Positions 8,566 to 16,574 of a stretch of 51,695 nucleotides of DNA are shown piece by piece. The notes beneath the pieces are model-generated. The model was given only the letters and a program-made list of their open reading frames with translations, was not told the origin of the DNA and searched no databases. The first letter of the stretch is position 1; the number at the start of each line of letters is the position of its first letter. The translations under genes were made by a program, and so were the position numbers. The stretch comes from Bradyrhizobium sp. YR681 (GTDB lineage Bacteria > Pseudomonadota > Alphaproteobacteria > Rhizobiales > Xanthobacteraceae), in NCBI RefSeq assembly GCF_000282615.1, contig NZ_AKIY01000324.1, positions 1 to 51,695 of the forward strand, in the 5' to 3' direction.

Positions 8566-10366
8566 TCATTGTCAACGCGACTCGGCGAACTTCGCTTCGA
8601 CGAGCTTTATCGGCAGCATCGACATCATCATCCTTCTTACCTATCGTCGCCTGATACATCTGATAGAGATGAAACGCGATATGCGAAGTGTATTTGTTTA
8701 GTTTGCGTTGAACGTCTTGCTCGGTGTTCCGCTTTGCCAGGGCCTGTCGAAAGTCTCGCAAAGCAGCCATATCTTGGTTGATGATAAGGATAAGGGGTGC
8801 CCGCTCCGTCGGCCTAACAAAGGCGCCGGCATCTTCGTCCGTCCATTCGTCTTCATTCCAACACTGCTGCTGGTATTCATCGCGGCTAATAGTCTTTAAC
8901 TCATACGGCGGGCGCCGCATGGTGCCGGTCTTGAATTCGTCTTCGACGAGTCGTGGCGCCTTTTCGTCTTTCTCTATCGGCTCGGGCGCTTCGACAACGT
9001 TGGCGTCAAATGACGTAAAGAGCTGCCGCCCACGCGGACCGCTAGCCGTTACTTCGAAGGTCAAGCGCTCGCCCACCTGCCATTCCGGGCGCGGTGAAAC
9101 AAGCAAGCTAAAACGCCCAGCCACCGGATCGGCAAAATTCATCTCAGGCTGTGCACCCTTGCCGAGCAGCTTCGCTGACAGCCTCCATTTCGGATCATCG
9201 TCCGTAACAAGTTTGTCTTTTCCGTCCCACCGCAGCTTAACGTGAGTATCTGTATCACCTAGGCGAATGTTGACGGGCTGTCGGGAGGTAACCTTCAGCT
9301 TGACAGGGTCTTCGACAAGTTTGGGATCAACACTTGGGACATCCGGCCTCGTCAGTACGGAAAGCTCAAGACGGCGCGGCTCGACAATCCCATTAAATCG
9401 GGCCGTTATCTTGACCGTTGCCCTTACTGGAAATTCATCTGCGTCGAAATTTTGGTCCGCATTGAAGTTCAAGATGAGCTTTCCGTGGTCATCGAGCTTC
9501 TCGTGCTTAACGTTTAGCTCCAGGACCTTTGAATCGCCTTCGACGATCAACTGAGACACCGCCGCCCAGTGCCCCGATGGGATAGACTTGATAGCGATTT
9601 CGCGGGGTTGATTTGGACGCAGACGAATAATTGACGCGGCGGGCTGCGAAGTCAGCACGGGATAGTCAGCGCCGACGCCGACGCTTGGCGGCAACAGCGT
9701 AACAACGCCGCCCTTATTCACTGTCTTAAAGCCGAGTTCGTCGCCGCTATGGACGTCACCGGCCGAGCCAATTCCATCTACGAAAGAATGTCCCTTATCA
9801 TGATGAGCATCGATAAGTTGATCGAGCGTCTGCTTGACCTTCTCATCGCCTGCGGACAGCTCCGAGACCGCTTCTTCGGCTTCCTGCTCCAGACGCTCCA
9901 GGTCTGGGTCGGATTTCAGGGTGGCGATAATTCGCCTCGTAAGTGCCTCTCGTACTGCCCCACGATAGAACCCCTGCCGAGAGCCCTGCATGAGCTTACC
10001 CAGAGCTTCTGGCGCGAGACCATCGACGTCGATCATAATCATCATGCGGGCACGCAAGTAGCGGAAGCCCAGGTCCTGTACGATGAAGCCGTTATCATCG
10101 AACTCCTGGCGCTGCCCATTCACTAGATAGACGACGCATCGCTTACCTCGCCCAGCTTCAAGATAGCTACTGAGAGGAGTTGCTCCCTTATCGTCGAGCA
10201 TGAACTCCTCGCCCTCTTCTACATCCAAAGGGAGCACCGTCTGCTTCTCGGTGCCTTTCTTGGGTTTAGGCGGCAACACAAAGACGCGAATAGAAATCGT
10301 ACCGAGGTCGGCAACTGGAAGGTCGTCAAATAAAAGCGGCGTGGTCTGAGTAGCGGTCTCTGCCAT
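8537..10366 (-). CDS. 609-aa beta-rich protein, likely transducer/scaffold partner of the GHKL ATPase
   Basis: No named family is recognised. Residues about 20-190 read LGTISIRVFVLPP, a VYLVNGQRQEF strand, LGFRYLRARMMIMIDVDGL and QGSRQGFYRGAVREAL, then helices. This resembles the segment that follows the ATP-binding domain in some Hsp90/MORC-like ATPases (S5-fold transducer). Residues about 230-480 are beta-strand-rich with repeated blocks around PVRATVKITARFNG, PVKLKVTSRQPVNIRLG and GERLTFEVTASGP, suggesting Ig-like sandwiches. The C-terminus (APLILIINQDMAALRDFRQ onward) is helical. The start ATG has an AGGAG site and lies 11 bases after the ATPase stop, so the two are translationally close. 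It probably works physically with the ATPase. No nuclease motif is visible. Confidence 0.7.
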   Translation of the reverse strand: MAETATQTTPLLFDDLPVADLGTISIRVFVLPPKPKKGTEKQTVLPLDVEEGEEFMLDDKGATPLSSYLEAGRGKRCVVYLVNGQRQEFDDNGFIVQDLGFRYLRARMMIMIDVDGLAPEALGKLMQGSRQGFYRGAVREALTRRIIATLKSDPDLERLEQEAEEAVSELSAGDEKVKQTLDQLIDAHHDKGHSFVDGIGSAGDVHSGDELGFKTVNKGGVVTLLPPSVGVGADYPVLTSQPAASIIRLRPNQPREIAIKSIPSGHWAAVSQLIVEGDSKVLELNVKHEKLDDHGKLILNFNADQNFDADEFPVRATVKITARFNGIVEPRRLELSVLTRPDVPSVDPKLVEDPVKLKVTSRQPVNIRLGDTDTHVKLRWDGKDKLVTDDDPKWRLSAKLLGKGAQPEMNFADPVAGRFSLLVSPRPEWQVGERLTFEVTASGPRGRQLFTSFDANVVEAPEPIEKDEKAPRLVEDEFKTGTMRRPPYELKTISRDEYQQQCWNEDEWTDEDAGAFVRPTERAPLILIINQDMAALRDFRQALAKRNTEQDVQRKLNKYTSHIAFHLYQMYQATIGKKDDDVDAADKARRSEVRRVALTMIKLMDVAEK

Positions 10367-10377
10367 TGCTCGCTCTC

Positions 10378-11445
10378 CTACAAGACGGGCTGCTGTGCAA
10401 AAGATTTGTCGAGCGCGACGTTCCTACCAAGCATTCGCACACGACGCGCCAGCCGCTGTGCCGTACCTTTCATGGGCTCGGGTGTATTTCTTAACGCGTA
10501 GAGCTCGTAAGGCATTACCGGATTGAAGAGAACATGGTTCAGCGATTGGTACATAGTTCGCGCGATCGATGAGTCCGAGACGCCGAAATCGTAGCCAATG
10601 TGACAGAAGTGGGCGCCCTGCTCGAATTGAGCCGCGTCAGCTTGCGCAGCGTCTACAAAGGGCACCTCTCCTGCTTCCGTGGCCGCCAAGTAGGCATAGT
10701 ATGCGCCGCGCAGTCCTTTCGGCTGAATCTCCCGAACGATCGTCCATCCTGCTCCATCGCCCTCACCGCTCTTACGGATATCAGGTGCCCGCCGAGAGAC
10801 TACGATTGAATATTTGGCAATAGAAAATGCCGATGAGCCACCCTGACCGAAAACGCCAATAAGATAGGGCTTGTCTGCTTTGTCCGTTCGGCCAAGAGAG
10901 AGAAGAGAATTGTGAATGTTGGCAGGGGTCTGTCCCATCCCATGATCTCGGATGGTGACGGTGAACTCCTTGCGCTTCTTCTCAAGATCTAGCCTTATGG
11001 ACAGATGCTTGCGCACCTTATCAGCTAAAGCGCTCTTCTCTTTTCGTTCATCGTCATCGAGCCGTTCGATTGCATCCAGCTTTGGAAAGCCAAAATATCG
11101 GAACACTGCTTCTCGCGGGCTTGCCGGCATTGATGCTGTGGGGTTCTTTATACGCTCTTGTAGGCGAGCTAACTCGATGAGCGACTCCATCCCATTCACG
11201 AGGCGCTCGGCCAACGGGTTCATCGGCTCCCCCGCAAGCTTGATCCGACCGCCGTTGCCACGATCACGGCCAACGGGCACCCAGTGCAGCTTGCCACGCT
11301 GCCATGTCCCAAGACGCTCATCGCCTGGCAACCATTGATACTGATCTGGCGGAACGATCGGCAGCGCCGCCATGATCGTTTCGACCTCTAGGGTCGATCG
11401 GGCGCCTAGAAGTCGGCCTAGAAAGTCCCGTGCGTTCGCAGCCAT
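10378..11445 (-). CDS. GHKL (Hsp90/MutL/MORC-fold) ATPase
   Basis: Binds and probably hydrolyses ATP through the Bergerat fold. Numbered from GTG 11451: N-box with E82-x3-N86 in ERLVNGMESLIE, the ATP-lid Asp motif D169-H-G171-M-G173 in VTIRDHGMGQTP, and G199-V-F-G-Q-G204 in GVFGQGGSSAFSI. A charged helical insertion separates the first two. There is no HisKA domain or H-box, so this is not a sensor kinase; the Phe-Gly-Gln-Gly form fits Hsp90/MutL/MORC-like ATPases. The C-terminus stops soon after GTAQRLARRVRM, earlier than a full transducer domain. The missing part may be supplied by the next gene. The start is ATG 11445 or GTG 11451, both behind GAGGGG. GHKL ATPases of this kind are known beside DNA methylases in restriction-type loci. 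Confidence 0.82.
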   Translation of the reverse strand: MAANARDFLGRLLGARSTLEVETIMAALPIVPPDQYQWLPGDERLGTWQRGKLHWVPVGRDRGNGGRIKLAGEPMNPLAERLVNGMESLIELARLQERIKNPTASMPASPREAVFRYFGFPKLDAIERLDDDERKEKSALADKVRKHLSIRLDLEKKRKEFTVTIRDHGMGQTPANIHNSLLSLGRTDKADKPYLIGVFGQGGSSAFSIAKYSIVVSRRAPDIRKSGEGDGAGWTIVREIQPKGLRGAYYAYLAATEAGEVPFVDAAQADAAQFEQGAHFCHIGYDFGVSDSSIARTMYQSLNHVLFNPVMPYELYALRNTPEPMKGTAQRLARRVRMLGRNVALDKSFAQQPVL

Positions 11446-11473
11446 TCCCACCCCCTCGAAGTAGGTCCCCGAC

Positions 11474-11740
11474 CTACAAAGTGAATTCGACCGAATCCTT
11501 GGTTCCTGATTGCATCATTCTCGCTTTCAGAGCTTCGACCTCGCGGGTTAGCGCCGCCGCGATTTTTTTCACGTCAGCCTCGGTGTATTCGTAGGCCGAC
11601 TTATTGCCGAGCTTTGCGATGACTCGGATGGCTTTGATGGCGTTGATCGTGCGGCTCTCAGCTAACTCGACAAACTTGTCCCGCTTTTCCGCCTTGCTCT
11701 TCGTTTTCTTGTCCGATCGATCGAGCATTTTCGGGTCCAT
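11474..11740 (-). CDS. Small helical protein (88 aa), first gene of the ATPase operon
   Basis: The function is unknown. The product is highly charged at its N-terminus (SDKKTKSKAEKRDKF). Two amphipathic helices with FVELAESRTINAIKAIRVI and a YEYTEADVKKIAAAL block follow. It has no membrane segment and no DNA-binding motif that I recognise. It is 22 bp upstream of the ATPase gene on the same strand, so it belongs to the operon. I recall similarly built small proteins accompanying ATPases in accessory regions, which would fit a structural or adaptor role, but this is inference. No Shine-Dalgarno is visible: the bases before ATG are an A-run that is part of a repeat. The second in-frame ATG is at codon 5. 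Confidence 0.65.
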   Translation of the reverse strand: MDPKMLDRSDKKTKSKAEKRDKFVELAESRTINAIKAIRVIAKLGNKSAYEYTEADVKKIAAALTREVEALKARMMQSGTKDSVEFTL

Positions 11741-11778
11741 TTTTTTGATAATTTAGCGCCTATATTTTTTGATAATTT
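11741..11778 (-). promoter_or_regulatory. Tandem 14-bp repeats abutting the 88-aa start codon
   Basis: TTTTTTGATAATTT occurs at 11741-11754 and again at 11765-11778, a 24-bp period, in an AT-rich patch. On the coding strand the proximal copy (AAATTATCAAAAAA) ends directly at the ATG, replacing a normal ribosome site. It is likely an operator or promoter element of the ATPase operon. Confidence 0.5.
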
Positions 11779-11965
11779 TGCTCATAAATTAGGTTACGAG
11801 AAGAGTCTAGAAGATTCTCGGGATTCGATAATTTCTTGCCCAAAGCGAGGCCAACGAATTGGTGCGGGTGACCTCCATTCGGGTGAAACTACTGCGATTC
11901 CATTTAGTTATGCGGCGCTGGAAGAGCCTTTTAGAAACGGAGGCACCCAACAACAATCTGTCAGG

Positions 11966-12100
11966 ATGGCGCGAAATGATTCCGACAACGCAAGGGTGAT
12001 TCTCGGCTCTTCCGGGAGCAAGGCCGAGACGAACCAAACGGCCATCTTCGCAGCGACTAATAACCTCGTGGATCAAGTGCGGGGCGCATTGAAGGCCTGA
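11966..12100 (+). CDS. Short ORF (44 aa) just upstream of the HEPN-like gene
   Basis: A candidate small gene (MARNDSDNARVILGSS..., ending VRGALKA) in the otherwise empty stretch 11741-12111. Its stop is 11 bases before the next start and the Shine-Dalgarno of that gene begins at its stop codon, so coupling is possible. The same frame stays open far upstream, to about 11780, without an ATG or GTG; it could be the tail of a decayed gene. No family is recognised, and the coding potential is uncertain. Confidence 0.25.
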   Translation: MARNDSDNARVILGSSGSKAETNQTAIFAATNNLVDQVRGALKA

Positions 12101-12111
12101 AGGAGACGACA

Positions 12112-12699
12112 ATGAAACCGAATGAGAGGCCGTGGGCTGATCATGGCAATGTCTCGGAAGATGAAATCTTTCTTGCTGTCGGCAAAGCGCTTTCGCGCTG
12201 GGAAATGGTGGAGCATGCCGTCGCTGGCTTGTTCACCGTGGTGACGGTTGGCAACTATCACGCGCCGACTAATCCGATGCTTCGAGCTTATTCGGCCGTT
12301 GTAGGCTCTAAGAACAGAATTGATATGGTCCGCGCAGCGCTGCAAAGCTGGCTTCTGGTGTGGCCCGCCTGCCCCTTGGCCTCCAACGCCACCGACGCAC
12401 TGAACAGGTGCGGAAGTTGGGCGGGACGCAGGAATGATATCGCGCATGGTCTAGTGGACATACTGCTGGACGACTCGCGTTGGTATCTATTCCCTGGCCT
12501 CTACGCCGCGAAGGGCCGAACGTTGGCGGCCAATCCGGTGCAGGGAAAACCAGTGTTGCAGCGCCCGGACTATCGCTACAACTCGGAGATCATAGAAGCC
12601 TTCTCCGATGAATTTCTAGCGCTCTTTAACCACGTGAACCAAACAACATCAGCGTTGGGCGAGTGGTATCGTATCGCAAGCGGTAGCGGCAAAACCTAG
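12112..12699 (+). CDS. HEPN-like protein (R-x4-H motif)
   Basis: A 195-aa mostly helical cytoplasmic protein. The segment GRRNDIAHG (about residues 105-113) contains R107-x4-H112, the catalytic signature of HEPN ribonucleases, and sits at a helix start after a long helical N-half (SEDEIFLAVGKALSRWEMVEHAV), as in HEPN folds. HEPN proteins are commonly RNases in toxin-antitoxin and anti-phage systems. Here the assignment depends on one motif plus predicted helices, so it is tentative; a non-catalytic HEPN-like relative is possible. A strong AAGGAG site precedes the ATG. The short ORF before it could be a partner. It is not in an operon with anything downstream. Confidence 0.5.
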   Translation: MKPNERPWADHGNVSEDEIFLAVGKALSRWEMVEHAVAGLFTVVTVGNYHAPTNPMLRAYSAVVGSKNRIDMVRAALQSWLLVWPACPLASNATDALNRCGSWAGRRNDIAHGLVDILLDDSRWYLFPGLYAAKGRTLAANPVQGKPVLQRPDYRYNSEIIEAFSDEFLALFNHVNQTTSALGEWYRIASGSGKT

Positions 12700-13130
12700 T
12701 ACATTGCTGGCGCAGATGAGGCGCACTGAAGGACCAAGGCTGGCTTGCCTGAGGCGTGTTGGCTAGAGCCCTAATGGTGAGCGTGCAGATACACTGATGG
12801 GCCGATGAATGAACGCATAAGGCCGCGCTACGAGTCCCTCGCCCCGGCCGATATTGCATTAGGGGTACCTTAACTCAGAGGTGACCTCGTGGCGGCGGTT
12901 GGCTGTTTCCCCCCGTACCCATGCCAACTTCTGACGCTTCCTTCACGAAGCGGGTATGACCGAGCCCCTGCCCACGTCTCGCTGCTTTCCCGAAGAACGA
13001 TAGCGGTCACCATCTCTGTCCTGAGTCAATCGGCCACATCGAGCCGCACTATTCGCTGGAATCTCGGCTCGCTAACAATGGTGTCAACGGACGTTGGCTA
13101 AGTTGTTTTTGAGCAGGTGAGAGTAGGGGC
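12700..13130. other. Non-coding stretch upstream of the serine recombinase
   Basis: There is no convincing gene on either strand. It should contain the recombinase promoter and, if the enzyme is a resolvase, its resolution site. I see no clear pair of inverted 12-bp half sites by eye. Confidence 0.4.
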
Positions 13131-13829
13131 ATGAAGGCGAAGCAACGATTTGTCGCTTACTACCGGGTGTCCACGCGCAAGCAGGGAGCTTCCGGCCTAG
13201 GCATAGAGGCACAGAGAGCCGCCGTTGCTGGTTATCTAGGTGACCACAGAGCGAGGGTGGTGGCTGAGTTCACGGAGGTCGAGAGTGGTAAGCGCAGTGA
13301 TAGGCCGGCCCTGGACCAGGCATTAACCGCCGCAAGGGTACATCAAGCAGCCTTAGTGGTGGCAAAGGTGGATAGGCTCACCCGATCTGTAGGCTTCCTG
13401 TCGAGGCTCTTGGAGGCGGGTGTTGATGTGAGGTTCGCAGACCTCCCCGCCATTGAAGGACCCACAGGACGCTTCATGCTCCAACAGATGGCGGCCGTTG
13501 CGGAGCTAGAGGCGGGACTGATCTCGTCACGGACTAAGGCTGCGCTCTCCGCGGCTAGGGCAAGAGGGCAACGGCTTGGAGGTGACCGCGGTGCGCAGCT
13601 ATCCAGCGCAGCTAAGGCGAAGGGGAGACAGGCCCAAGTACCATCGGCACAACGTAGGGCTAACGATCTAGCTCCATTGCTCGAAGAGCTGCGTGCGGGT
13701 GGCGCATCATCTCCTACTGAGTTAGCACAGGCGCTTACAGCAAGAGGGATACCTACGGCACGTGGGGCGGGCACGTGGTCAGCGCCACAGGTGGTCCGCA
13801 TACAAGCGCGGTTGATCGGTAGCACTTAG
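13131..13829 (+). CDS. Serine recombinase (resolvase/invertase family)
   Basis: A site-specific recombinase using a catalytic serine. The N-terminal catalytic domain starts with VAYYRVSTRKQG, holding the nucleophile Ser in the Y-x-R-V-S-T motif. The family regions VVAKVDRLTRSVG (with the D-R-L-x-R active-site arginines) and GRFMLQQMAAVAELEAGLISSRTKAAL (E-helix) follow. The last 60 residues (LAPLLEELRAGGASSPTELAQ...) form a helix-turn-helix-like DNA-binding region. At 232 aa it is resolvase-sized, not a large serine integrase. It may resolve dimers, invert a segment or act as an accessory recombinase of the island. The start ATG is preceded by a GAGAG/AGGGG purine stretch. Confidence 0.9.
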   Translation: MKAKQRFVAYYRVSTRKQGASGLGIEAQRAAVAGYLGDHRARVVAEFTEVESGKRSDRPALDQALTAARVHQAALVVAKVDRLTRSVGFLSRLLEAGVDVRFADLPAIEGPTGRFMLQQMAAVAELEAGLISSRTKAALSAARARGQRLGGDRGAQLSSAAKAKGRQAQVPSAQRRANDLAPLLEELRAGGASSPTELAQALTARGIPTARGAGTWSAPQVVRIQARLIGST

Positions 13830-14033
13830 CACAGCACCAAGCTCAACGTTTGGCATGAATCTTGGAATCAGGAAGACGATTTTGCTTCCATCACCGCACA
13901 TTTTTTTTGCCCGCATCCATTGGCACTGCGCGTTCGCGTCTCCATATTTTTGATGCAGCATTGTCGCTGCTCTGTCGCGATAGGAGATCACGTGTCTTCC
14001 AACTAAGTCGCGCTAAACGATAGGACGAAGAAA

Positions 14034-14411
14034 ATGCTGAGCGTGACTGACGGTGACGCAAGACATCTCGCCGGGATGATGGATTGCTTCGGGCAAGTAG
14101 GCATCCAGAAGAATACCATGTTCGTGCGTTTTAAGACGGCTTACTTGGATCGCCTCGAAGTGATCCGCTCAATTTTGGGCACCGATCAAAAACCTAAAGG
14201 GCCGTTCGATAATGGCGGCGATTCCAAGAGACTCCAGTATGAGTTGGTGCTCGTTGGGAAAGAGTTGGCCACGCTAGAGAACCTCGTCACGAGCCGCATG
14301 TTGACTAATCGGCGCCACGCGTTCCGGCAGACGCGAGATCAACTCCACAAGCTGAGGCAGAGACTGGGCTTGTCCGGAAAGTTGAAGATCGCGCGGCCCG
14401 AAGAAATGTGA
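14034..14411 (+). CDS. Degenerate single-motif LAGLIDADG-like protein
   Basis: The 125-aa protein begins with GDARHLAGMMDCFGQVGI. This aligns with the LAGLIDADG helix plus first strand of homing endonucleases (L12-A-G-M-M-D-C-F-G20). Strands such as TMFVRFKTA, a helix LDRLEVIRSILG and a second strand LQYELVLVG followed by LATLENLV match the fold order of one LAGLIDADG domain. The position of the catalytic acid (penultimate in the motif) is Phe19, so cleavage activity is doubtful and a DNA-binding role is more likely. It overlaps the next gene by four bases (or abuts it if ATG 14411 is used), suggesting coupled translation. It may regulate or assist the mobile element. Confidence 0.5.
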   Translation: MLSVTDGDARHLAGMMDCFGQVGIQKNTMFVRFKTAYLDRLEVIRSILGTDQKPKGPFDNGGDSKRLQYELVLVGKELATLENLVTSRMLTNRRHAFRQTRDQLHKLRQRLGLSGKLKIARPEEM

Positions 14412-15148
14412 TGCAACCCCGCGCCTCTCGCATGAAGCGGCGCTTGGGTGATGGCTCGGCTTTCGCCCTTCGCTGCTCAATCCCCGATCCGGTCACCGGG
14501 CGAGCTTGTGGTCGCCCCACTATGCGAGCGGCCGGGATCGGACTTGCTACACACTTTTGCAGACAGCACGTCGAGCATCGCGCCCGTCATGGCAGCCATT
14601 GGCATGGCACCTACAGCGCGACGAAGCTGAAGCCTTACCTCTCAGCTGCGACATCGTACGTGCGATTGCGGGCGGCAAATGACGCGTTCATCACGGCTGC
14701 CATCAACGCCATCCGGGCAACGCTAACAGAAGCAGGCCCGGTTGAGATAGCCACTCGGCTTAAGGGCCTGTCGGCGGCCAAGCGGGCAAAGATCGCCTTG
14801 GCTCGACTGAGAGTTGCCTGTGTTCCTCCCGAGCGAATTGTGTCGATCGTCCTCGCCGTGTCCGCACTGATCGAAGACGACCCAAAGTCACACCGGACGA
14901 AGGAGTTTCGCACAGTCCAAATTGCAAAGGCCGTGCACCGGCTGGCGAGCGGCACAGGGTGGGTGATCTATGATGCTTACGGTCGGGGACACCGTTCGAA
15001 AGTGCGGGCTTATCCTAAATCGACTGGGCTGGTTTTGCGGCTGATGGGACGCCTGTTAGAGACGCCCTGCGAGCTTGTGTTAGAGCGCCACCTTCCGGGC
15101 GTGCTCACCTACAAACAGCGTTACGGCCGGCGGCCGAAGCCGGGTTAG
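14408..15148 (+). CDS. Hypothetical protein with N-terminal Cys/His cluster
   Basis: A 246-aa basic protein of unknown function. Near the N-terminus RCSIPDPVTGRACGRP and HFCRQHVEHRARHG carry three Cys and several His that could bind zinc. The rest is helical, with Arg/Lys-rich surfaces (AAKRAKIALARLRVA) and a C-terminal LLETPCELVLERHL block. It sits between the LAGLIDADG-like and polymerase-like genes on the same strand, so a nucleic-acid-binding role in element replication is plausible but unproven. The start is GTG 14408 (coupled to the previous stop) or ATG 14411. Confidence 0.6.
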   Translation: MMQPRASRMKRRLGDGSAFALRCSIPDPVTGRACGRPTMRAAGIGLATHFCRQHVEHRARHGSHWHGTYSATKLKPYLSAATSYVRLRAANDAFITAAINAIRATLTEAGPVEIATRLKGLSAAKRAKIALARLRVACVPPERIVSIVLAVSALIEDDPKSHRTKEFRTVQIAKAVHRLASGTGWVIYDAYGRGHRSKVRAYPKSTGLVLRLMGRLLETPCELVLERHLPGVLTYKQRYGRRPKPG

Positions 15149-15209
15149 CCTCGTCCTGAGATTTTCGCGTAACGACCTCGCTTGCGAGAGATCAGGTGGC
15201 ACTTCGACG

Positions 15210-16574
15210 GTGCGTGCATGTTCGATGCTTCAGCGGGTCATTTTGAACACCGACCTTAGGCAAGCAGTCTTTCAAGCACCGATGGCCCCTCAATCTAAAA
15301 CGATGTGGTTCGACCCGCAGCTACGCGCCAAGAGCGCCGAGCTTCAAGAGACGATCCGGAAGCTCAGCGATACCTTATGCGAGCACGAGAGTGCGAGCGG
15401 CCCCCGCAAGCGGGCGCGGAAGGACAGCGACCGGAAGAAGTTTGCTGTCGCGGTTGAGGCCCTTGCCTGCAATGTGATTCTGCTGAAAGCCGTTGCCGCC
15501 GATACTCTCCTTGCCGTGCCGCGCTCTCACAACTTCATCTGGCAGGGGACGGGGCGAACTAGCCCTGTATTCGAGCAGCACTTCCTGACGGCCATCGCAT
15601 TGCTGGCCTCGCTTGGACTAATCATCGACAAACAGCGAGGCTATAGGATCTCCGCCAGATTGAAAGTGCCGTCGCTCATTGGGCCGACTGCTCGACTTGC
15701 GCAGCATCTGCCCATAGCGCCACCGGATTGGCGCAACGTTTATCAAATTGATGATCCCGCGTTGGTCGTTCTAAAGGAGGGCAAGGACATCGAGGGTCGC
15801 GCCGCCCCCATTCGCTATGCCGAGACCGTGCAGACCAAGAAGTTTGCAAACCAAATCCGCCGCATCAACAAATTCTTGCGCGACGCTGACATCGAGGTCA
15901 TCGGCCAGAACCCGGGCCTCTCTTTGGGAAAGGATGGTCAGATTATCGCGCCCTATCGTCGCTCGCTTCGCCGCGTCTTCAATAACGGTACGTGGATGCA
16001 CGGCGGGCGTCTTGCTGGCGGCTTCTGGATGTCAATGGAGCGGTCTCAGCGCGAAAATATCCGCATCGATGGCGAGCGGGTTGCAGATGTCGATTATCGA
16101 CAACTCTTCCCACGTCTCGCTTATGTCCGCGCCGGCCAGCCGCAGCCGGATGGCGATATCTACGACATGTTTGGAGACGGCACCGGGCGCGATGGCTGCA
16201 AGAAGCTGATGAACGCAATGCTTTTCGCAGACAACCCACTGGGAAACTGGCCCGAGGACACGCGTCAACACTTTCCCGCAGGCACGAAACTCCGGACAGC
16301 AATCGAGATGCTAACGGCCCGCCACGCGCCCATTGCGAAGTTGTTCGGAACAGGACTCGGGTTCCAGTTGATGCGCATCGAGAGCGACATGCTTATTGAG
16401 GTTATCACCTATCTGGCGAGCATCGGTGTCACCGCCTTGCCGCTCCATGACGCCGTGCTCGTAGCGGAATCTAAGGCTGAGATTGCCGCAAAGGCCATGC
16501 GCGACGTTTTCGAACGTTGGAGCGGCTCCCCGTGCGCGATTGTTTCGGTGCGTTTTTCTTCGAAGCAACAGTAA
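15210..16574 (+). CDS. Family-A DNA-polymerase-like palm protein
   Basis: A 454-aa protein not annotated by any name I recognise, but carrying three motifs of family-A polymerase palms in the right order. Motif A is VADVDYRQLFPRLAY, with Asp295 where DYSQIELR is expected. A motif-B-like helix GCKKLMNAMLFAD has K331/K332 and N335 (K-x2-N-x4-Y/F spacing). Motif C is LPLHDAVLV, with His413-Asp414 where VHDE is expected. No 3'-5' exonuclease motifs are seen; the N-terminal 250 residues are helical and basic. It may be a replication protein of the island. The start is uncertain: GTG 15210, ATG 15225 or ATG 15282. The polymerase call is inference from motifs, and activity is unknown. Confidence 0.6.
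   Translation: MRACSMLQRVILNTDLRQAVFQAPMAPQSKTMWFDPQLRAKSAELQETIRKLSDTLCEHESASGPRKRARKDSDRKKFAVAVEALACNVILLKAVAADTLLAVPRSHNFIWQGTGRTSPVFEQHFLTAIALLASLGLIIDKQRGYRISARLKVPSLIGPTARLAQHLPIAPPDWRNVYQIDDPALVVLKEGKDIEGRAAPIRYAETVQTKKFANQIRRINKFLRDADIEVIGQNPGLSLGKDGQIIAPYRRSLRRVFNNGTWMHGGRLAGGFWMSMERSQRENIRIDGERVADVDYRQLFPRLAYVRAGQPQPDGDIYDMFGDGTGRDGCKKLMNAMLFADNPLGNWPEDTRQHFPAGTKLRTAIEMLTARHAPIAKLFGTGLGFQLMRIESDMLIEVITYLASIGVTALPLHDAVLVAESKAEIAAKAMRDVFERWSGSPCAIVSVRFSSKQQ

Noticed and set aside
10378..11445. Sensor histidine kinase
   Set aside because: The ATP-binding motifs are GHKL, but no HisKA helix with a phospho-acceptor His precedes them, and the motif form is Hsp90/MutL-like.
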